From positions 2,925,151-2,989,150 of the forward strand of contig NZ_MPPL01000001.1 in assembly GCF_001911425.1 (NCBI RefSeq): a stretch of DNA of 64,000 bases. Reading direction: 5' to 3'. The notes beneath the pieces were generated by a model that did not search any database, was not told the DNA's origin, and saw nothing but the letters and a program-made list of their open reading frames with translations. A program made the position numbers and the translations under genes. Shown in pieces: positions 1 through 9,918 of this stretch. Position 1 is the first letter of the stretch, and each line of letters opens with the position of its first letter. The stretch is from Mucilaginibacter polytrichastri (GTDB lineage Bacteria; Bacteroidota; Bacteroidia; Sphingobacteriales; Sphingobacteriaceae).

Positions 1-413
1 GTAATTGCTTCTTCGGTACCTGGCACCATCGGGATATTATATTTTAAAGCCGCAGCCTTTGCCGATAGCTTATTACCCATAATTTCCATAGCCTCTGGCG
101 ATGGGCCGATTAAGGTTAAACCTGCCTCGCGCACCTTAGCCGCAAAAGCAGAATTTTCTGACAGGAAACCATAACCGGGGTGGATAGCCGTGGCGCCTGT
201 TAAGCGGCATGCTTCAATAATTTTTTCGCCAACCAGGTAAGATTGATTAGCCGGGGCTTCGCCAATAAAAACTGCTTCATCTGCATAACGTACATGCAAA
301 GCAGTACGATCTGCAGCCGAATAAACAGCTACGGTCTTTATCCCCATTTCGCGCGCAGAGCGCATTACCCTGATGGCAATTTCGCCACGGTTGGCTACCA
401 GAATCTTTTGCAT
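1..413 (-). CDS. accC: Acetyl/propionyl-CoA carboxylase, biotin carboxylase subunit (N-terminal part; gene runs off the window start)
   Basis: Reverse-strand translation begins MQKILVANRGEIAIRVMRSAREMGIKTVAVYSAADR..., the classic biotin carboxylase N-terminus, with HPGYGFLSEN. Confidence 0.93.
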   Translation of the reverse strand, partial: MQKILVANRGEIAIRVMRSAREMGIKTVAVYSAADRTALHVRYADEAVFIGEAPANQSYLVGEKIIEACRLTGATAIHPGYGFLSENSAFAAKVREAGLTLIGPSPEAMEIMGNKLSAKAAALKYNIPMVPGTEEAI

Positions 414-490
414 GATGGTTTCAAAGTTAACTTTTTAGAGGAAACAGACAATAGAAGAGAATCGAGAATCAAGACTTGAATAATTCTTTG

Positions 491-597
491 CCCATCATGC
501 TGAATTTATTTCAGCATCTCACAGGATAGGTTAACCACATGCAATTCAAAATGCATAATTAGCGTGTGGGATGCTGAAATAAATTCAGCATGACGGG
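491..597. repeat. Near-perfect long inverted repeat (~33-bp arms)
   Basis: CCCATCATGCTGAATTTATTTCAGCATCTCACA pairs with GTGTGGGATGCTGAAATAAATTCAGCATGACGGG. Confidence 0.85.
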
Positions 598-677
598 TGG
601 GTATTGGGCCGTCCCTGTTACGCTCAAATCACACAAAACAAAAGAGCCCGTGTAAAAATACACAGGCTCTCAAATAT

Positions 678-1202
678 TTATCGTCCGTTGTTTGGCGGCG
701 TGCCAGCCGGAGGAGTTCCTTGGGGAGGTGTGCCTGGTGCTGGCATACCTCCTGGCGGAGGGCCCATACGTTTAGGTGCTGGTGCATCCACTACTTCGGG
801 GTGCTCTTTACCTTGGTGGCAGCTATAACAGTTAACACCGGTATACAATACCATATTTAACGAATCTTTACCTGCTTTAAAATATTTTTTGTTGATAGAT
901 GCCGTCATTTTAAACATCTCGCGGGCCATCTCTTTTTCTGGTTTGGCATCGCTTGCCCAATCCATTTTTTTGGTTTCATCGTTGCGAGCGTGGCAAAAGT
1001 TACAACGTACACCCAACGAGTGCGACCAATCGTCCATGATATGATCTAACTGTTTGTGGGTTAAATTTTTTGGAAGCACTTTTAAATTTTGCGCTTTCAT
1101 TTCCGGTTGGGGCGGGCCGGGTTGTATAGCAGTCATGGCAGAAAATACCACAACAGACGATAGCCCAAGAGTTACAATGAGTTTCTTGTTAATCAGGATC
1201 AT
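678..1202 (-). CDS. Exported c-type cytochrome with Pro/Gly-rich C-terminal tail
   Basis: CNFCH and CYSCH haem motifs, N-terminal signal-like segment, tail GMPAPGTPPQGTPPAGTPP; resembles the photosynthetic reaction centre cytochrome c-subunit family. Confidence 0.8.
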   Translation of the reverse strand: MILINKKLIVTLGLSSVVVFSAMTAIQPGPPQPEMKAQNLKVLPKNLTHKQLDHIMDDWSHSLGVRCNFCHARNDETKKMDWASDAKPEKEMAREMFKMTASINKKYFKAGKDSLNMVLYTGVNCYSCHQGKEHPEVVDAPAPKRMGPPPGGMPAPGTPPQGTPPAGTPPNNGR

Positions 1203-1340
1203 AAACGTTTATCAGTTGAAACACCTAAGTTAATAAATGATTATTGCATTACATTAATATGACAATATAATATTTTCATTACAAAAGCTACTTTTTCGTT
1301 GGTAAGCCCTTAGCATATTGTTATAAACCGTCTTAAAACA

Positions 1341-2426
1341 TCAACTTGCATCAGCTAGTTTTTCGTGTTCTAAAATATGCAGTAAAGCTTTCTCGGCATT
1401 ATTTAATTCTGACGCCCTGTTGTCATGCTCCTCTTCCAAATTACTAATGTATTTATATAATGTGCCCGCTTCGTAACTTTTTATAATGGTTGGGTGTACA
1501 TAGTACTTTTTACAAACCGTACGGGTATTCCCCAGGTTAAGCGCCACTTCATCCAGCACGCTGATAATCTTTTTACGGCAATCCGACTGGTTATTAAATT
1601 CACCGGCTTCTTTAAATGCGTACAAACTGCTTACGCTACCCGCCCAGGTACGGAAATCTTTAGCGGTAAAATCTTCACCCGTAATATTCTTGAGATAAGT
1701 ATTTACATCTCCCGATCCTACCGAGCAACGACTACCGTCTTCATTATAATATTGAAAAAGTTCTTTACCCGGTATATCGCGACATTGCTTAACCAAGCGG
1801 GCCAGCTTTTTACTCTTGAGATCTATTTTATGAAAAACACCTTTCTTGCCCTTGAATTCAAACTTCATTGCTGAGCCCTCGATTTTCACATGCCGGTCTT
1901 GTAACGTGGTTAGACCAAATGAACCATAAAGTTTTTTGTACGATTCATTACCCACCCGGATACTGGTTAGTTCCATTAACCGTACGATAAGAGCCACAAC
2001 TTTATCATGATCGAGATTACGGCGTGCCAGGTCTTTATCTACATGCTCGCGGATAGTTGGCAGGTGTGCAGCAAAAGCCTGCAAGCGATGATATTTGGAT
2101 TGATTGCGGATCTGGTTCCAGCCAGCATGATAGCGGTATTGTTTTCGGCCAGCGGCATCTACACCGGTAAACTGCAGGTGGCTGTTCTCAAAAGGCGATA
2201 TCCACACGTTGGTATAAGCAGGCGGAATCACCATTTTAGTAAAGCGCTGTACCAGTTCTTTATCTTTAACCAATTTACCGTCGGCATCATAAAAACTAAA
2301 GCCATTGCCCGCTTTTTTGCGGGTATACCCCGGCGAACTGTCAGATACGTAGCGTAAGCCAATAGCCTTAGCCGTGATCTTAGGATCGCGGCCTATTTTT
2401 TCCAGTTTTTTGATTAGACGGTTCAT
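1341..2426 (-). CDS. DNA topoisomerase IB
   Basis: GLRYVSDSSPGYTRKK, WISPFENSHLQFTGVDAAGRKQYRYH, DFRTWAGS, GNTRTVCKKYYVHP motifs. Confidence 0.92.
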   Translation of the reverse strand: MNRLIKKLEKIGRDPKITAKAIGLRYVSDSSPGYTRKKAGNGFSFYDADGKLVKDKELVQRFTKMVIPPAYTNVWISPFENSHLQFTGVDAAGRKQYRYHAGWNQIRNQSKYHRLQAFAAHLPTIREHVDKDLARRNLDHDKVVALIVRLMELTSIRVGNESYKKLYGSFGLTTLQDRHVKIEGSAMKFEFKGKKGVFHKIDLKSKKLARLVKQCRDIPGKELFQYYNEDGSRCSVGSGDVNTYLKNITGEDFTAKDFRTWAGSVSSLYAFKEAGEFNNQSDCRKKIISVLDEVALNLGNTRTVCKKYYVHPTIIKSYEAGTLYKYISNLEEEHDNRASELNNAEKALLHILEHEKLADAS

Positions 2427-2546
2427 AAGAGAAATATTGAATTACAACAAGGTTGGGTAACATAAGTTTTACCCCAAACTGACCATCTGATTAAACAATA
2501 CTTAAGCTAGATAAGTTAAGTTTGAATACAAAAACCAGCAAAAAAC

Positions 2547-3563
2547 ATGAAATATAATTATCTGGGCCATACCGGTCTTTTGGTATCCGAGCTTTGTTTC
2601 GGTACCATGACCTTTGGCGGCAAAGGCTATTGGGAAGCCATTGGCAAAGTGCCACAAAAGGATGTAAATGAACTAATGAAAACCGTGGTAGAAAACGGTA
2701 TAAATTTTATCGACACCGCCAATGTTTATTCTTTTGGCGAATCTGAAAAAATGCTGGGGCAGTCTATTATCGACCTTGGCCTCAACCGTAACGAATTGGT
2801 GATTGCTACCAAAGTACGCGGCAAAATGGGCGAAGCGGTTAACAACGTGGGCCTGTCGCGCTACCATATTTTCCAATCGGTTGATGAGAGTCTGAAACGT
2901 TTACAACTGGACCATATCGATATTTTATACGTACACGGTGTAGACCCTAAAACACCTGTAGAAGAAACCATGCGCGCTTTGAATGATATTGTATTGACCG
3001 GTAAGGTGCGCTACATAGCCGTGTGTAACTGGCCGTCGTGGATGGTGATGAAAGCCCAAGGCATTGCCGACAAACAAGGCTGGAACAAATTTATCGGCAT
3101 GCAGTACTACTATTCGGTAGCCAGCCGCGATATTGAAAGAGAAATCCTCCCCGTTGCAGCCGACCAGAACCTGGGTGTAATGCCATGGAGCCCATTGGCA
3201 GGTGGCTTTTTATCGGGCAAGTACACCCGTAATAACCAAACAGCAGATGGTTCGCGCAGGGATAGTTTCGATTTCCCACCGCTGAATAAAGACAAAGCAT
3301 ATGATGTGATTGACGTGATCACCGAAATTGGCCACCAATACAATGTATCTGCTGCACAGATCGCCTTAGCCTGGGTTCGTTTACAAAAAGGCGTTACCAG
3401 TACTATTATAGGTGCTAAGCGTGTGGATCAGTTACTGGACAATATTAAATCTACAGATATCGAGCTTTCTGATTTCGATCTGAAAAAAATTGACGAAGTA
3501 AGCGCATTAGCTAAAGAATATCCGGGCTGGATGGTAGAGAGACAGGCCGGGGATCGGATTTAA
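2547..3563 (+). CDS. Aldo/keto reductase
   Basis: MKYNYLGHTGLLVSELCFGTMTFG, FIDTANVYSFGESE, IGAKRVDQLLDNI. Confidence 0.93.
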   Translation: MKYNYLGHTGLLVSELCFGTMTFGGKGYWEAIGKVPQKDVNELMKTVVENGINFIDTANVYSFGESEKMLGQSIIDLGLNRNELVIATKVRGKMGEAVNNVGLSRYHIFQSVDESLKRLQLDHIDILYVHGVDPKTPVEETMRALNDIVLTGKVRYIAVCNWPSWMVMKAQGIADKQGWNKFIGMQYYYSVASRDIEREILPVAADQNLGVMPWSPLAGGFLSGKYTRNNQTADGSRRDSFDFPPLNKDKAYDVIDVITEIGHQYNVSAAQIALAWVRLQKGVTSTIIGAKRVDQLLDNIKSTDIELSDFDLKKIDEVSALAKEYPGWMVERQAGDRI

Positions 3564-3577
3564 AGAGATTGTAGTTG

Positions 3578-3631
3578 ATGGTTCATAGATCATGGTAAGA
3601 AACATTCATACGGCTATGATCTATGAACCAT
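3578..3631. terminator. Perfect 16-bp inverted repeat between convergent genes; possible bidirectional terminator or repeat
   Basis: ATGGTTCATAGATCAT ... ATGATCTATGAACCAT; lies between the stop codons of the aldo/keto reductase (+) and threonine aldolase (-). Confidence 0.5.
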
Positions 3632-3641
3632 TATCTATGAA

Positions 3642-4655
3642 CTAAAGACTCTTTAATACCTGCACCGTATACTCCACCTGTTCGGGGTGTACATCCAAAT
3701 GGGTCACAAAACGGATGCGGTGTTTATCTGTACCACTGGCTTTAATGCCTTTTTCTAATAACTTGGCCAGTACCTGGTCTGCCGGTTGTACGGTATCAAA
3801 TAATACGATATTGGTTTCGGCAGGTAAAACGCCGGTTACCCAATCTAATTTGGTTAATTCGTCGGCCAAGATTTGGGCATGGGCGTGATCTATCTTTAAA
3901 CGCTCTACATGATGATCTAAGGCGTAAATTGCTGCAGCAGCCAAAAAGCCTGCCTGGCGCATACCGCCACCCAATACCTTACGGATACGGCGGGCATATT
4001 TAATGGTTGCTGTATCGGCCAGTAAAACCGAACCCACAGGCGCACCCAGTCCTTTCGATAAACAGACCGATACACCGTTAAAGTATTTACCATAATCAAC
4101 CGATTTATCGCCAGTATGGGCAAGCGCGTTAAAAATACGCGCACCATCCAGGTGCAGTTTTAAGTTATTGGCTTTACACAAATGTGCGATGGGTGCAATT
4201 TGATCCAAGGTATAGCAACTACCTCCGCCTTTATTCACCGTGTTTTCAAGCACTACCAAACTGGTATGGGGGTAATGTATATTTTCGGCGTTAATCTCGG
4301 GCTCAATCATTTCGGCAGTAATAATACCACGGTAACCATTCAGCAACCGGGTTGATACGCCCGAGTTAAAGGCGATACCCCCACCCTCGTAACGGTAAAC
4401 GTGGGCGGTTTGGTCGGCAATTAATTCGTCGAGCGGTTGGGTAAAGCATTTAATGGCAATCTGGTTGGTCATGGTACCAGATGGACAAAACATCCCGGCT
4501 TCCATGCCGAACATAGTAGCGGCTTTGGCTTCCAGCTCGTTTATGCTTTCATCTTCACCAAAAACATCATCCCCTACTTTGGCACTCCACATGGCTTCGA
4601 GCATACCCGGGGTTGGCTTGGTTACAGTATCGCTGCGCAGATCAACAGTTATCAT
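3642..4655 (-). CDS. ltaE: Low-specificity L-threonine aldolase
   Basis: MITVDLRSDTVTKPTPGMLEAM, HLDGARIFNALA, SKGLGAPVGSVLL. Confidence 0.93.
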   Translation of the reverse strand: MITVDLRSDTVTKPTPGMLEAMWSAKVGDDVFGEDESINELEAKAATMFGMEAGMFCPSGTMTNQIAIKCFTQPLDELIADQTAHVYRYEGGGIAFNSGVSTRLLNGYRGIITAEMIEPEINAENIHYPHTSLVVLENTVNKGGGSCYTLDQIAPIAHLCKANNLKLHLDGARIFNALAHTGDKSVDYGKYFNGVSVCLSKGLGAPVGSVLLADTATIKYARRIRKVLGGGMRQAGFLAAAAIYALDHHVERLKIDHAHAQILADELTKLDWVTGVLPAETNIVLFDTVQPADQVLAKLLEKGIKASGTDKHRIRFVTHLDVHPEQVEYTVQVLKSL

Positions 4656-4703
4656 AGTTTTGTTTAATTCTATTATTTTCGCTTTTTCAAATATCTAAAT
4701 CTT

Positions 4704-5381
4704 ATGCGTTCTGTTGTATCTATTTTTATTCTCTTTTGTATTTTCAGCGTTACATCTACTACTAAAGCTCAGGTTTTTGGAAGAAACTGGACGAAAGGCA
4801 GCTATTACGATACGCTTGGGAATAAAACTACTGGTTTAATAGCCTGGCAGCGCCCCGAAAAGATGTCTAAGGATTCGGGCGATTATATATATTATAAAAC
4901 CGAGAAAAACAGCGATAAAATAAAGATCCCCACGTTTAGAGTTTCATCCTTTACCATGGGTACAGATAGCTTTACCATATCGCACCATAAAGCGCTGTAT
5001 TATGCCCCGGTATTAAAAGTGTTAGTTAACAGCCCAACCAAACTATATTACTGGACGGCAGAAGTAGTTAACTGGGGTACTTATTTTGGCGCGGTTGGCG
5101 GTGTAATTAATGCCGCAGTTGCTTCACCAAAAGCGAAATCAAACCTTACAAAAGGTTTTAGTGCGGCCTATTTTTACGGATCAAACCCAGATACACTGCA
5201 ACTGATAACCCGTAAAAACTTTATAGAGATCATGAGCAGCATCCTGGCCGACAAACCAGAAGTGGTTGCCAAGATAAAAGACAAAAGCTTTGATATTTTT
5301 TTAATGGATGATCTGCTCACTTATTACCACACCGGCGAGATTCCCTACAATCCAAATGATAAAAAATACAGCGAATATTAA
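4704..5381 (+). CDS. Secreted hypothetical protein; paralogue of the next gene
   Basis: Signal peptide; WTKGSYYDTLGNKTTGLI resembles WQPGYFIDSKDNRMDGLI of the downstream ORF. Confidence 0.75.
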   Translation: MRSVVSIFILFCIFSVTSTTKAQVFGRNWTKGSYYDTLGNKTTGLIAWQRPEKMSKDSGDYIYYKTEKNSDKIKIPTFRVSSFTMGTDSFTISHHKALYYAPVLKVLVNSPTKLYYWTAEVVNWGTYFGAVGGVINAAVASPKAKSNLTKGFSAAYFYGSNPDTLQLITRKNFIEIMSSILADKPEVVAKIKDKSFDIFLMDDLLTYYHTGEIPYNPNDKKYSEY

Positions 5382-5431
5382 ACCTGCTTATATTTAAATC
5401 GTCTTTACTACGTTAATCAGTTTTATATTTT

Positions 5432-6094
5432 ATGCGCCGTATCATTCTAACTGCTTTTTTAGCAGCAACAAGCCTTTTATCTTTTGCCCAAAAATGGCAA
5501 CCCGGATATTTTATCGACAGTAAAGACAACCGGATGGATGGCCTCATTCAGCCTTATCCAGGTGGCAAGGCACCGGTTAAGGGCCAGGCATTTATTGTTT
5601 ACAAACAAAACAAAGATGCTAACGAAATGAAGCTGAGCGCAGGCGAGCTTAAATATTTTGTTGCCGGTAAAGACAGTTTTGTGGTTACCCACCCTGCTAT
5701 GGGCGAGGTTTGGCCCAACGAGTTTGATTTTGTACGCGTGGTACTTAATGAAGAACTTAAATTGTACGTATACCGTGGCACTATTAAAGGTGGAAGCCCT
5801 GTACAAATATCACCGGGGCTAGGCCTTGGTGCAGGTACAGGCGGCAGCTATGTAGGCGGCGGCTTGGGCATATCATTTGGCGGCGGTGGTGCCAAACACG
5901 TAATTACCTATTATTATGGCAACAATACAGCCGAATTGCGCGAACTTAGCCCGCTAAACTTTGAAGATATTATGGCCGAAATTATGGGTGATGAACCCGA
6001 TGTTGTCGACCGTATAAAAAGCCATATGTATAATCTTGGCAATATCGATAAGCTAATCGCTTATTTTAAGCAAGTCCAGGCATCGCATCAATAA
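5432..6094 (+). CDS. Secreted hypothetical protein; paralogue of the preceding gene, with Gly-rich insert
   Basis: Signal peptide, similar domain layout, GLGLGAGTGGSYVGGGLGISFGGGG insert. Confidence 0.75.
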   Translation: MRRIILTAFLAATSLLSFAQKWQPGYFIDSKDNRMDGLIQPYPGGKAPVKGQAFIVYKQNKDANEMKLSAGELKYFVAGKDSFVVTHPAMGEVWPNEFDFVRVVLNEELKLYVYRGTIKGGSPVQISPGLGLGAGTGGSYVGGGLGISFGGGGAKHVITYYYGNNTAELRELSPLNFEDIMAEIMGDEPDVVDRIKSHMYNLGNIDKLIAYFKQVQASHQ

Positions 6095-6096
6095 AA

Positions 6097-7308
6097 TCAG
6101 GCAGGCTCTAAATTTTCCTCTTGTGCCGGTTGTAATGTCCGCTCGTTACTATTTACATTATTTGCCGTTGTAAAATCGTTAAACAGCAACTGGTAAGAAA
6201 TGATGAACCAAACAATAATGCAAGGCCATGCCTTCATTACATACTTATTAATGTAGCCCCTTCTAATTAATGCAGGCATGGCATCTGTTGGGCCTAAGCC
6301 GGTTATTACGAGCAACAATACCAGTAAAACAATGTTGGTACGGGTAAATGGCTTCTCCTGTATCAGCATCCATAAAAAGGCGCCGGGTACTGCAATAATA
6401 TAAGTGGGATGTTCTGATCCTGTACTAAATATTACTACCATAATAAGCGCAGATGCCAGGATCTGCATCCTGAATATTTGCGACGGATATTGTTTAAACC
6501 GAAGTAATGCCGCCCCAAAAATAGCAGCCCCCGCTAATAGGAAAGGCATATTAGGGATTGTAGCATCGCGGGTTAAATGGCGGATAGTACCCATGAGGCA
6601 AATATCCTGCGAGGAGGTTAAGCCTACATTAAAACCATTTTTTTCCTGTAGTGAATGAAACCAGTCGGCATAAGATTGTATGATAAAATGAGGACTGGAT
6701 ATAGCCATTGGCAAAGCAAGAAAAACAGCAAACCACATCACGGTTGACCAGATGAATTTCTTTTTATCCTTTGAAAACAGGAAGAACACAAAGCCTACAA
6801 CAGGGTATAGCTTAATAAGCGTACCCAATACAATAAAAAGCGTAGCCCATTCGTCGCGCTTTTTTTCTACCAGTACAAAACTGAAAAATATAAAAGCTGT
6901 AACTATGGGGTTAAACTGGATATAATGCTCGGCATTGGCAAACTCTATGGCACAGAGCAGCAATAAGAGCATCTTTTTCTTCTCGCTAAGTGGCAACAAA
7001 TGGATGGCACATATCAGCACCACCGCATTTAAAACCGACCAAAAGAAAAAGCCCCAGGCATCGGGCATTAGGGCCATTGGCGCAACTATTACGCTAAACA
7101 AAGGGCCATAATGGTTAGAGTCAACGTATTGGGGGTAGTAACTATAAAGGTTGGTTTCTGCTACCGTATGGTAGTATACGTATTTAAAGATAAGGTAATT
7201 ATTATACCTGTTATGGAAATATTTGTATTGCCAGCAGAACGCAGCTACTGCGATCCAAAGCAGGCACACCAATCTATAGTTGGTTAAAAAGGGGAATTTT
7301 TTAGTCAC
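6097..7308 (-). CDS. Integral-membrane protein, glycosyltransferase 87/DUF2029-like
   Basis: Multiple TM helices, LGTLIKLYPVVGFVFFLF and polytopic layout typical of GT87. Confidence 0.7.
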   Translation of the reverse strand: MTKKFPFLTNYRLVCLLWIAVAAFCWQYKYFHNRYNNYLIFKYVYYHTVAETNLYSYYPQYVDSNHYGPLFSVIVAPMALMPDAWGFFFWSVLNAVVLICAIHLLPLSEKKKMLLLLLCAIEFANAEHYIQFNPIVTAFIFFSFVLVEKKRDEWATLFIVLGTLIKLYPVVGFVFFLFSKDKKKFIWSTVMWFAVFLALPMAISSPHFIIQSYADWFHSLQEKNGFNVGLTSSQDICLMGTIRHLTRDATIPNMPFLLAGAAIFGAALLRFKQYPSQIFRMQILASALIMVVIFSTGSEHPTYIIAVPGAFLWMLIQEKPFTRTNIVLLVLLLVITGLGPTDAMPALIRRGYINKYVMKAWPCIIVWFIISYQLLFNDFTTANNVNSNERTLQPAQEENLEPA

Positions 7309-7354
7309 TTGTAACAGAGCTGTGACAAAGATATATTTCCTTTTTTAAGTCCAC

Positions 7355-7388
7355 AACGTAAAAGTAACTTTTATGTTACTTTTACGTT
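7355..7388. repeat. Perfect 14-bp inverted repeat, 6-nt loop
   Basis: AACGTAAAAGTAAC-TTTTAT-GTTACTTTTACGTT. Confidence 0.8.
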
Positions 7389-7392
7389 GCAA

Positions 7393-8610
7393 TTATATAT
7401 GTTGAGCAATTACGAAGCCGCTTGCCCAAGCCCATTGAAAGTTATAACCACCCAGCCAGCCGGTAACATCTACACATTCGCCGCCGAAAAACAAGCCGGG
7501 CACTTTTTTAGCTTCCAGGGTTTTGGACGATAGTTCATCGGTTGATATACCACCCCGCATTACTTCGGCCTTATCATAGCCTTTAGTACCTGCGGGGGTA
7601 ACCTTAAAATTATGAATCAGGTTATCTATCGTTTCGAGATCTGATTTACTTAGCGTAGCCAGATTTTTAGTAATGGGCAGATATAGCCCTAATGCCTCGG
7701 CAAACTTGCGGGTAAATAAGCCTGATAACAGCGTTTGCAATAGCTGTTTACTATTGGTGCGTTGCTCGTTATTAATGATATCGAGTATTGACTGATTAGG
7801 CAGCAGATCAATGTAAATGCTTTCTCCCGGTTTCCAGTAGGAAGAAATTTGCAATATAGCCGGGCCGCTCAATCCCCAATGGGTAAACAGGATATTTTCA
7901 TCAAAGCTGATCTCCTCATTCCATACCCTGCAAAAAATGCTGCTACCAGATAATTGTTCGTACCAGCTTTGTTGCTTACCTGTAATAGTAAGCGGTACTA
8001 ATGCTGGCACAGTCTCTACAATCTTTAACCCAAACTTACGGGCAATACGTAAGCCAAAATCGGTGGCACCCAACTTGCTGATGGGCAACCCGCCGGTAGC
8101 TATTACTACCTTATCCGTATTGATGGTTGAGACTTTTCCGTAACGCTCGTAACTGAGTGTAAAGCTTTCATCTTCATTTTTGGCAACATCAGTTACACGG
8201 GTATCAAGCCAAAGTCCCTGCTCTAGCTGATCGCACAGATCGGTGAACATTTGCACCACATCTTTAGCTTTACCATTAGCCGGGAAGAGCTGACCAAGGG
8301 TTTTCTCAGCGCCTTCAATACCATAGGTTTCAAAAAAGGTGATCGTATCTTCTACCGTCCATTGCGCAAAGGCCGACTTCGCAAAATGCTCATTCTGCGA
8401 AATAAACTGCGCTGCCGAAGCATACATGTTGGTATAGTTGCAGCGCCCGCCCCCACTAATGAGGATTTTGGCACCGGGTTTATCATTATGCTCAATAATG
8501 AGGGTGCGTTTGCCTAAATAACCGGCTTGCACGGCGCACATTAATCCGCATGCACCTGCTCCTATTATTATAGCATCAAACTGGGTTTGTTTTGTTATTT
8601 TTGCAACCAT
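7393..8610 (-). CDS. NAD(P)/FAD-dependent oxidoreductase, BaiN/HI0933-like flavoprotein
   Basis: FDAIIIGAGACGLMCAVQAG Rossmann motif, ISGGGRCNYTN, GGECVDVTGWLGGYNFQWAWASG. Start set at MVAKITKQ, not the upstream ORF start. Confidence 0.9.
   Translation of the reverse strand: MVAKITKQTQFDAIIIGAGACGLMCAVQAGYLGKRTLIIEHNDKPGAKILISGGGRCNYTNMYASAAQFISQNEHFAKSAFAQWTVEDTITFFETYGIEGAEKTLGQLFPANGKAKDVVQMFTDLCDQLEQGLWLDTRVTDVAKNEDESFTLSYERYGKVSTINTDKVVIATGGLPISKLGATDFGLRIARKFGLKIVETVPALVPLTITGKQQSWYEQLSGSSIFCRVWNEEISFDENILFTHWGLSGPAILQISSYWKPGESIYIDLLPNQSILDIINNEQRTNSKQLLQTLLSGLFTRKFAEALGLYLPITKNLATLSKSDLETIDNLIHNFKVTPAGTKGYDKAEVMRGGISTDELSSKTLEAKKVPGLFFGGECVDVTGWLGGYNFQWAWASGFVIAQHI
8596..8604 (+). 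promoter_or_regulatory. Candidate Bacteroidota -7 promoter element upstream of nuoA
   Basis: TATTTTTGC matches TAnnTTTGC; no clear -33 element seen. Confidence 0.4.
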
Positions 8611-9223
8611 GGGCGAAGTTGCGCAAATATCTGAATTTGGAAAGATACTTATCTTCTTAATTATCGGTATTGTGATGACCGGGGCTGCTTTTTTTGCCAA
8701 CAAGCTGGTAGCACCCAATAATCCTAATCCCGAAAAATTAACATCGTACGAGTGCGGCGAAGAACCTACCGGCAGCGCGTGGTTACCATTTAACTCGCGT
8801 TTTTACGTTATTGCACTTATATTTTTGCTGTTTGATGTAGAAATGATGTTCATTTTTCCTTGGGCTACTGTTTTTAGCAGCAAGGAAATAGCCGCCGTCG
8901 ATTCGCGATGGACGGCCTTAAGCCTAATCGAAATGTTTGTATTTGTAGGCATCCTGATATTAGGTTTAGTTTACGTTTGGGTAAAAGGCGACCTGGAATG
9001 GATTAAAGCCAGCCCTGTGATACCAGCTGTTGATGTAAAAATTCCATCTTCAGTTTACGAAAAATTGAATTTGGAGCAAAGCGCATTTAAAGTAAAACCA
9101 TTTTCTATCCAAACAGAAAGGGCTGCGCTGACAAGTGCTACTCCATCAGAACCCGCAACAGATACCGTAACCGCCAGTAAAAGACCCATGTTTAAACCAG
9201 CATTTAAAAAAGCAAGCGAATGA
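8609..9223 (+). CDS. nuoA: NADH-quinone oxidoreductase subunit A with C-terminal extension
   Basis: [42 protein letters not shown]. Confidence 0.93.
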   Translation: MGEVAQISEFGKILIFLIIGIVMTGAAFFANKLVAPNNPNPEKLTSYECGEEPTGSAWLPFNSRFYVIALIFLLFDVEMMFIFPWATVFSSKEIAAVDSRWTALSLIEMFVFVGILILGLVYVWVKGDLEWIKASPVIPAVDVKIPSSVYEKLNLEQSAFKVKPFSIQTERAALTSATPSEPATDTVTASKRPMFKPAFKKASE

Positions 9224-9699
9224 CCCAGGATATGAACGAAAATGGTGGTGTAGTGATTACCAAAGTAAATGACCTGCTTAACTGGGCACGTTTATCATCC
9301 CTGTGGCCGCTTAGTTTTGGCATTGCCTGTTGCGCGATAGAAATGATGGGCTCTTATGCTTCTACATACGATTTTGAAAGATTTGGCGTATTCCCCCGCC
9401 CATCTGCACGCCAGGCAGATGTAATTATTATTGCCGGTACCGTAACTTTTAAAATGGCAGAACGCATTAAACGCCTTTACGAACAAATGCCCGAGCCAAA
9501 ATATGTAATCTCAATGGGCTCTTGCTCCAACTGTGGCGGCCCCTACTGGCAGCACGGCTATCATGTAGTTAAAGGTGTTGACCGGGTAATCCCTGTTGAT
9601 GTATACGTACAAGGCTGCCCTCCCCGCCCCGAAGCTCTGATTGGTGCTGTACTCGAGCTTCAAAAGAAGATTGAGGGAGAGCATGTGCTGAGCATGTGA
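9220..9699 (+). CDS. nuoB: NADH-quinone oxidoreductase subunit B
   Basis: [42 protein letters not shown] overlap with nuoA. Confidence 0.96.
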   Translation: MTQDMNENGGVVITKVNDLLNWARLSSLWPLSFGIACCAIEMMGSYASTYDFERFGVFPRPSARQADVIIIAGTVTFKMAERIKRLYEQMPEPKYVISMGSCSNCGGPYWQHGYHVVKGVDRVIPVDVYVQGCPPRPEALIGAVLELQKKIEGEHVLSM

Positions 9700-9918
9700 G
9701 CCTCCCTGCCCCCTGAAGGGGGAGAAAAGATGAAGGAGGAAAGACAAGGGAATAAGGACTTCACCTTTTGTCGTTTTAGCCCCTTTATTATTCTTAATAT
9801 AATGAAGAATCCTATTTAATATCCATAACAGCTATACAAAGCGAAGATTCTTCGCTATCGCTGTGAATGGCAACGTACATTTTTCTTATTTTAGCACCAC
9901 AATCTATCTCGAATCACC

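Noticed and set aside
604-860. ORFs on the plus strand opposite the cytochrome tail (87 and 74 aa)
   Set aside because: Shadow ORFs antisense to the well-supported c-type cytochrome; no family signal.
9700-9730. CCTCCCTGCCCCCTGAAGGGGGAG inverted repeat after nuoB as a unique regulatory element
   Set aside because: G/C-rich hairpins of this kind are common intergenic repeats or terminators in Bacteroidota; no specific function can be supported.
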